DNA of 64,000 bases from Streptomyces sp. NBC_01314 (GTDB lineage: Bacteria > Actinomycetota > Actinomycetes > Streptomycetales > Streptomycetaceae), in the NCBI RefSeq assembly GCF_041435215.1, contig NZ_CP108394.1, positions 8,494,001 through 8,558,000 on the forward strand, in the 5' to 3' direction. Under the pieces are notes generated by a model, which was not told the DNA's origin, did no database searches, and saw only the letters and a list, made by a program, of their open reading frames with translations. Shown here piece after piece: positions 62,655 to 64,000 of the stretch. Position 1 is the stretch's first letter. Each line of letters begins with the position of its first letter. The position numbers and the translations under genes were made by a program.

Positions 62655-64000
62655 CCCGTGCCGCCGTGCCCCGGCGGAGTACTCGCGGGGTGCCCCGTCG
62701 GCTCGGTACTTCGCACAGACCCCGCCGGGCCCTGCCGGCGCTTCTGCTCTGCATGGCGCTGCTGCTCGCCGGCTGCGACGCGGGCGGGGGCGGCGACGAG
62801 GACACCCGGCGGGGCTCCGACGCGACCTGCGACGGGCGGATCGACGTCCCCGCGCAGATCACGATGTGGTTCCACGAGCCGGCGGCACGCGGCGAACGGG
62901 AGGCCGTACAGGCCCAGGTGCGGGCCTTCAACACCTCCCAGGACGATGTGAAGGTCCGGCTCGTCCGCCTCCCGGCCGGCCACTACGACGACCTGGTCCG
63001 CACGGCGGCGGCCGACGGCGAACTGCCCGACCTGCTCGACTTCGACGCCCCGAAGCTGTTCAGCCACGCCTGGGCCGGCGGCCTCAGGCCGATCGACTCC
63101 TGCGTCCCGGAGTCCCTGCGCGCCGACCTGCTCCCCTCCGTCGTCGAACAGGGCACCTACCGGGGCAGACTGTGGGGCCTCGGTACGTTCGACTCCGGAC
63201 TCGGTCTGTACGTACGGCCGTCCGTGCTCAAGAAGGCGGGTGTGCGCATCCCGAAGGGCATCGGCGATGCCTGGACCGCCGACGAGTTCACCGGCATCCT
63301 GAAGAAGCTGCGCACCCTGGGCCACGAGAGGCCGCTGGACCTCCAGCTGCCGTGGGCCGGCACCGAATGGGGAACCTACGGGTTCGCACCGGCCCTGTGG
63401 TCGGCGGGCGGCGACCTGATCGACCGCTCCACCTATCGAACGGCCGACGGAGTGCTCAACGGGCCGAGGTCGGTCGAGGCGCTGACGACGCTGCAGGGCT
63501 GGGTGAAGGCGGGATACGTGGACGCGAACAAGGACTCCGGAGCCTTCCAGAAGGGCAGAAGCCCCGTGTCCTGGAACGGCCACTGGAGGTACGGCGAGTT
63601 CAGCGAGGCGCACCCGGGCGACGTGGCGATCGTGCCGCTGCCCGACTTCGGCACGGGCAGCGCCACCGGCATGGGTTCCTGGCAGTGGGGCATGCCCGCA
63701 GGGGAGGCCGACGGCGACGCCGTGTGGCGTTTTCTGGCTTTTCTGCTGCGCCCCGACGAAATCCTGCGGATGACCGACGTCAACGGCGGGATACCCGCCA
63801 CCGATACCGCGGTCGAACGCGCCGACAGGTTCGCCGAGGGCGGCCCAGGGCGCCTCTACATAGAACAGCTGCGCAACGGGACGGCCCGTCCCCGGCCGCA
63901 GACCCCCGCCTACCCGGCGATCACCGAGGCCTTCGCCCGGGCCTTCGCGAAGATCATGCGGGGAGCGGCCGTGCAGCCCGCGCTGGACGAGGCGGTGCGT
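62651..64000 (+). CDS. second ABC sugar-binding lipoprotein, partial (3' end outside window)
   Basis: ATG 62651 overlaps the stop of the previous gene (ATGA). 450 codons are present without a stop before the window end. The signal and lipobox LLLAGCDAGG are clear, and the body is a paralogue of the upstream protein: QITMWFHEP, GELPDLLDFDAPKLF, GTYRGRLWGLGTFDSGLGLYV and the shared GHWRYGEFSEAHPGDVAIVP. Tandem binding proteins may serve one permease with different sugars (inference). Confidence 0.93.
   Translation, partial: MTRAAVPRRSTRGVPRRLGTSHRPRRALPALLLCMALLLAGCDAGGGGDEDTRRGSDATCDGRIDVPAQITMWFHEPAARGEREAVQAQVRAFNTSQDDVKVRLVRLPAGHYDDLVRTAAADGELPDLLDFDAPKLFSHAWAGGLRPIDSCVPESLRADLLPSVVEQGTYRGRLWGLGTFDSGLGLYVRPSVLKKAGVRIPKGIGDAWTADEFTGILKKLRTLGHERPLDLQLPWAGTEWGTYGFAPALWSAGGDLIDRSTYRTADGVLNGPRSVEALTTLQGWVKAGYVDANKDSGAFQKGRSPVSWNGHWRYGEFSEAHPGDVAIVPLPDFGTGSATGMGSWQWGMPAGEADGDAVWRFLAFLLRPDEILRMTDVNGGIPATDTAVERADRFAEGGPGRLYIEQLRNGTARPRPQTPAYPAITEAFARAFAKIMRGAAVQPALDEAVR

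Overview
The window looks like chromosomal DNA of a Streptomyces or close relative. It is very GC-rich, codon third positions are almost all G or C, GTG starts and leaderless starts are frequent, and it carries the actinobacterial trio of anti-sigma-type ATPase, XRE/DUF5753 regulator and DUF397 protein, a mycothiol-type maleylpyruvate isomerase and a lysine/alanine-tailed UvrA. The genus is an inference from these features, not from a database search.

Layout. 1-4.3 kb: end of an NCS1 nucleobase/hydantoin permease with a coupled Asp/Glu/hydantoin racemase, RidA, an SDR and a nucleotidyltransferase. 4.3-5.5 kb: a conserved unknown gene followed by a structured RNA that reproduces a tRNA elbow in circularly permuted order and ends at a strong hairpin terminator. 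5.5-12.4 kb: FUSC membrane protein, amidohydrolase, small protein, ABC exporter. 12.4-16.1 kb: WhiJ/BldB/AbaA-like regulatory cluster and a DUF574 methyltransferase. 16.1-31.4 kb: housekeeping and accessory metabolism, including a phosphatase, a MocR regulator divergent from an AhpD-like gene, an orphan GltD, CBS protein, CorA, the psuG-psuK pair, Ogt, GDPD and an MHYT protein. 31.4-44.7 kb: uvrB, two TerD-type genes, a TerC gene behind a probable yybP-ykoY manganese riboswitch, a ChaA-type antiporter, MFS, S66 peptidase, aroQ and an amino-acid ABC importer.

45.0-52.1 kb is an accessory island, bounded on the left by a truncated, diverged copy of the MBL-fold gene that stands intact on the right. 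It holds what was once a compact minus-strand operon: a frameshifted gene A (50439-51133), an unknown gene B (46106-46741) and a 259-residue protein that I read as a tandem histone-fold doublet (45252-46031). An IS630-family element with perfect 22-bp ends at a duplicated TA has landed between A and B. A 2,556-bp group II intron with its reverse transcriptase sits inside the IS transposase, exactly in front of the codon for the catalytic glutamate. Removing the intron restores a 363-residue transposase, and removing the IS restores an A-B junction in which the stop codon of A overlaps the ribosome binding site of B.

52.1-64 kb: MBL hydrolase, maleylpyruvate isomerase, uvrA, YceI with a divergent XRE regulator, a PfkB kinase, a DNA-binding protein, a lone receiver protein, and two tandem, translationally coupled sugar-binding lipoproteins (the second runs off the window) divergent from the receiver gene across a large inverted repeat.

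Most interesting: the bacterial histone doublet and its operon, the permuted tRNA-like RNA, the nested IS/intron arrangement, the manganese riboswitch whose switching helix can be read directly, and the 21-bp-arm inverted repeat at 61.1 kb.
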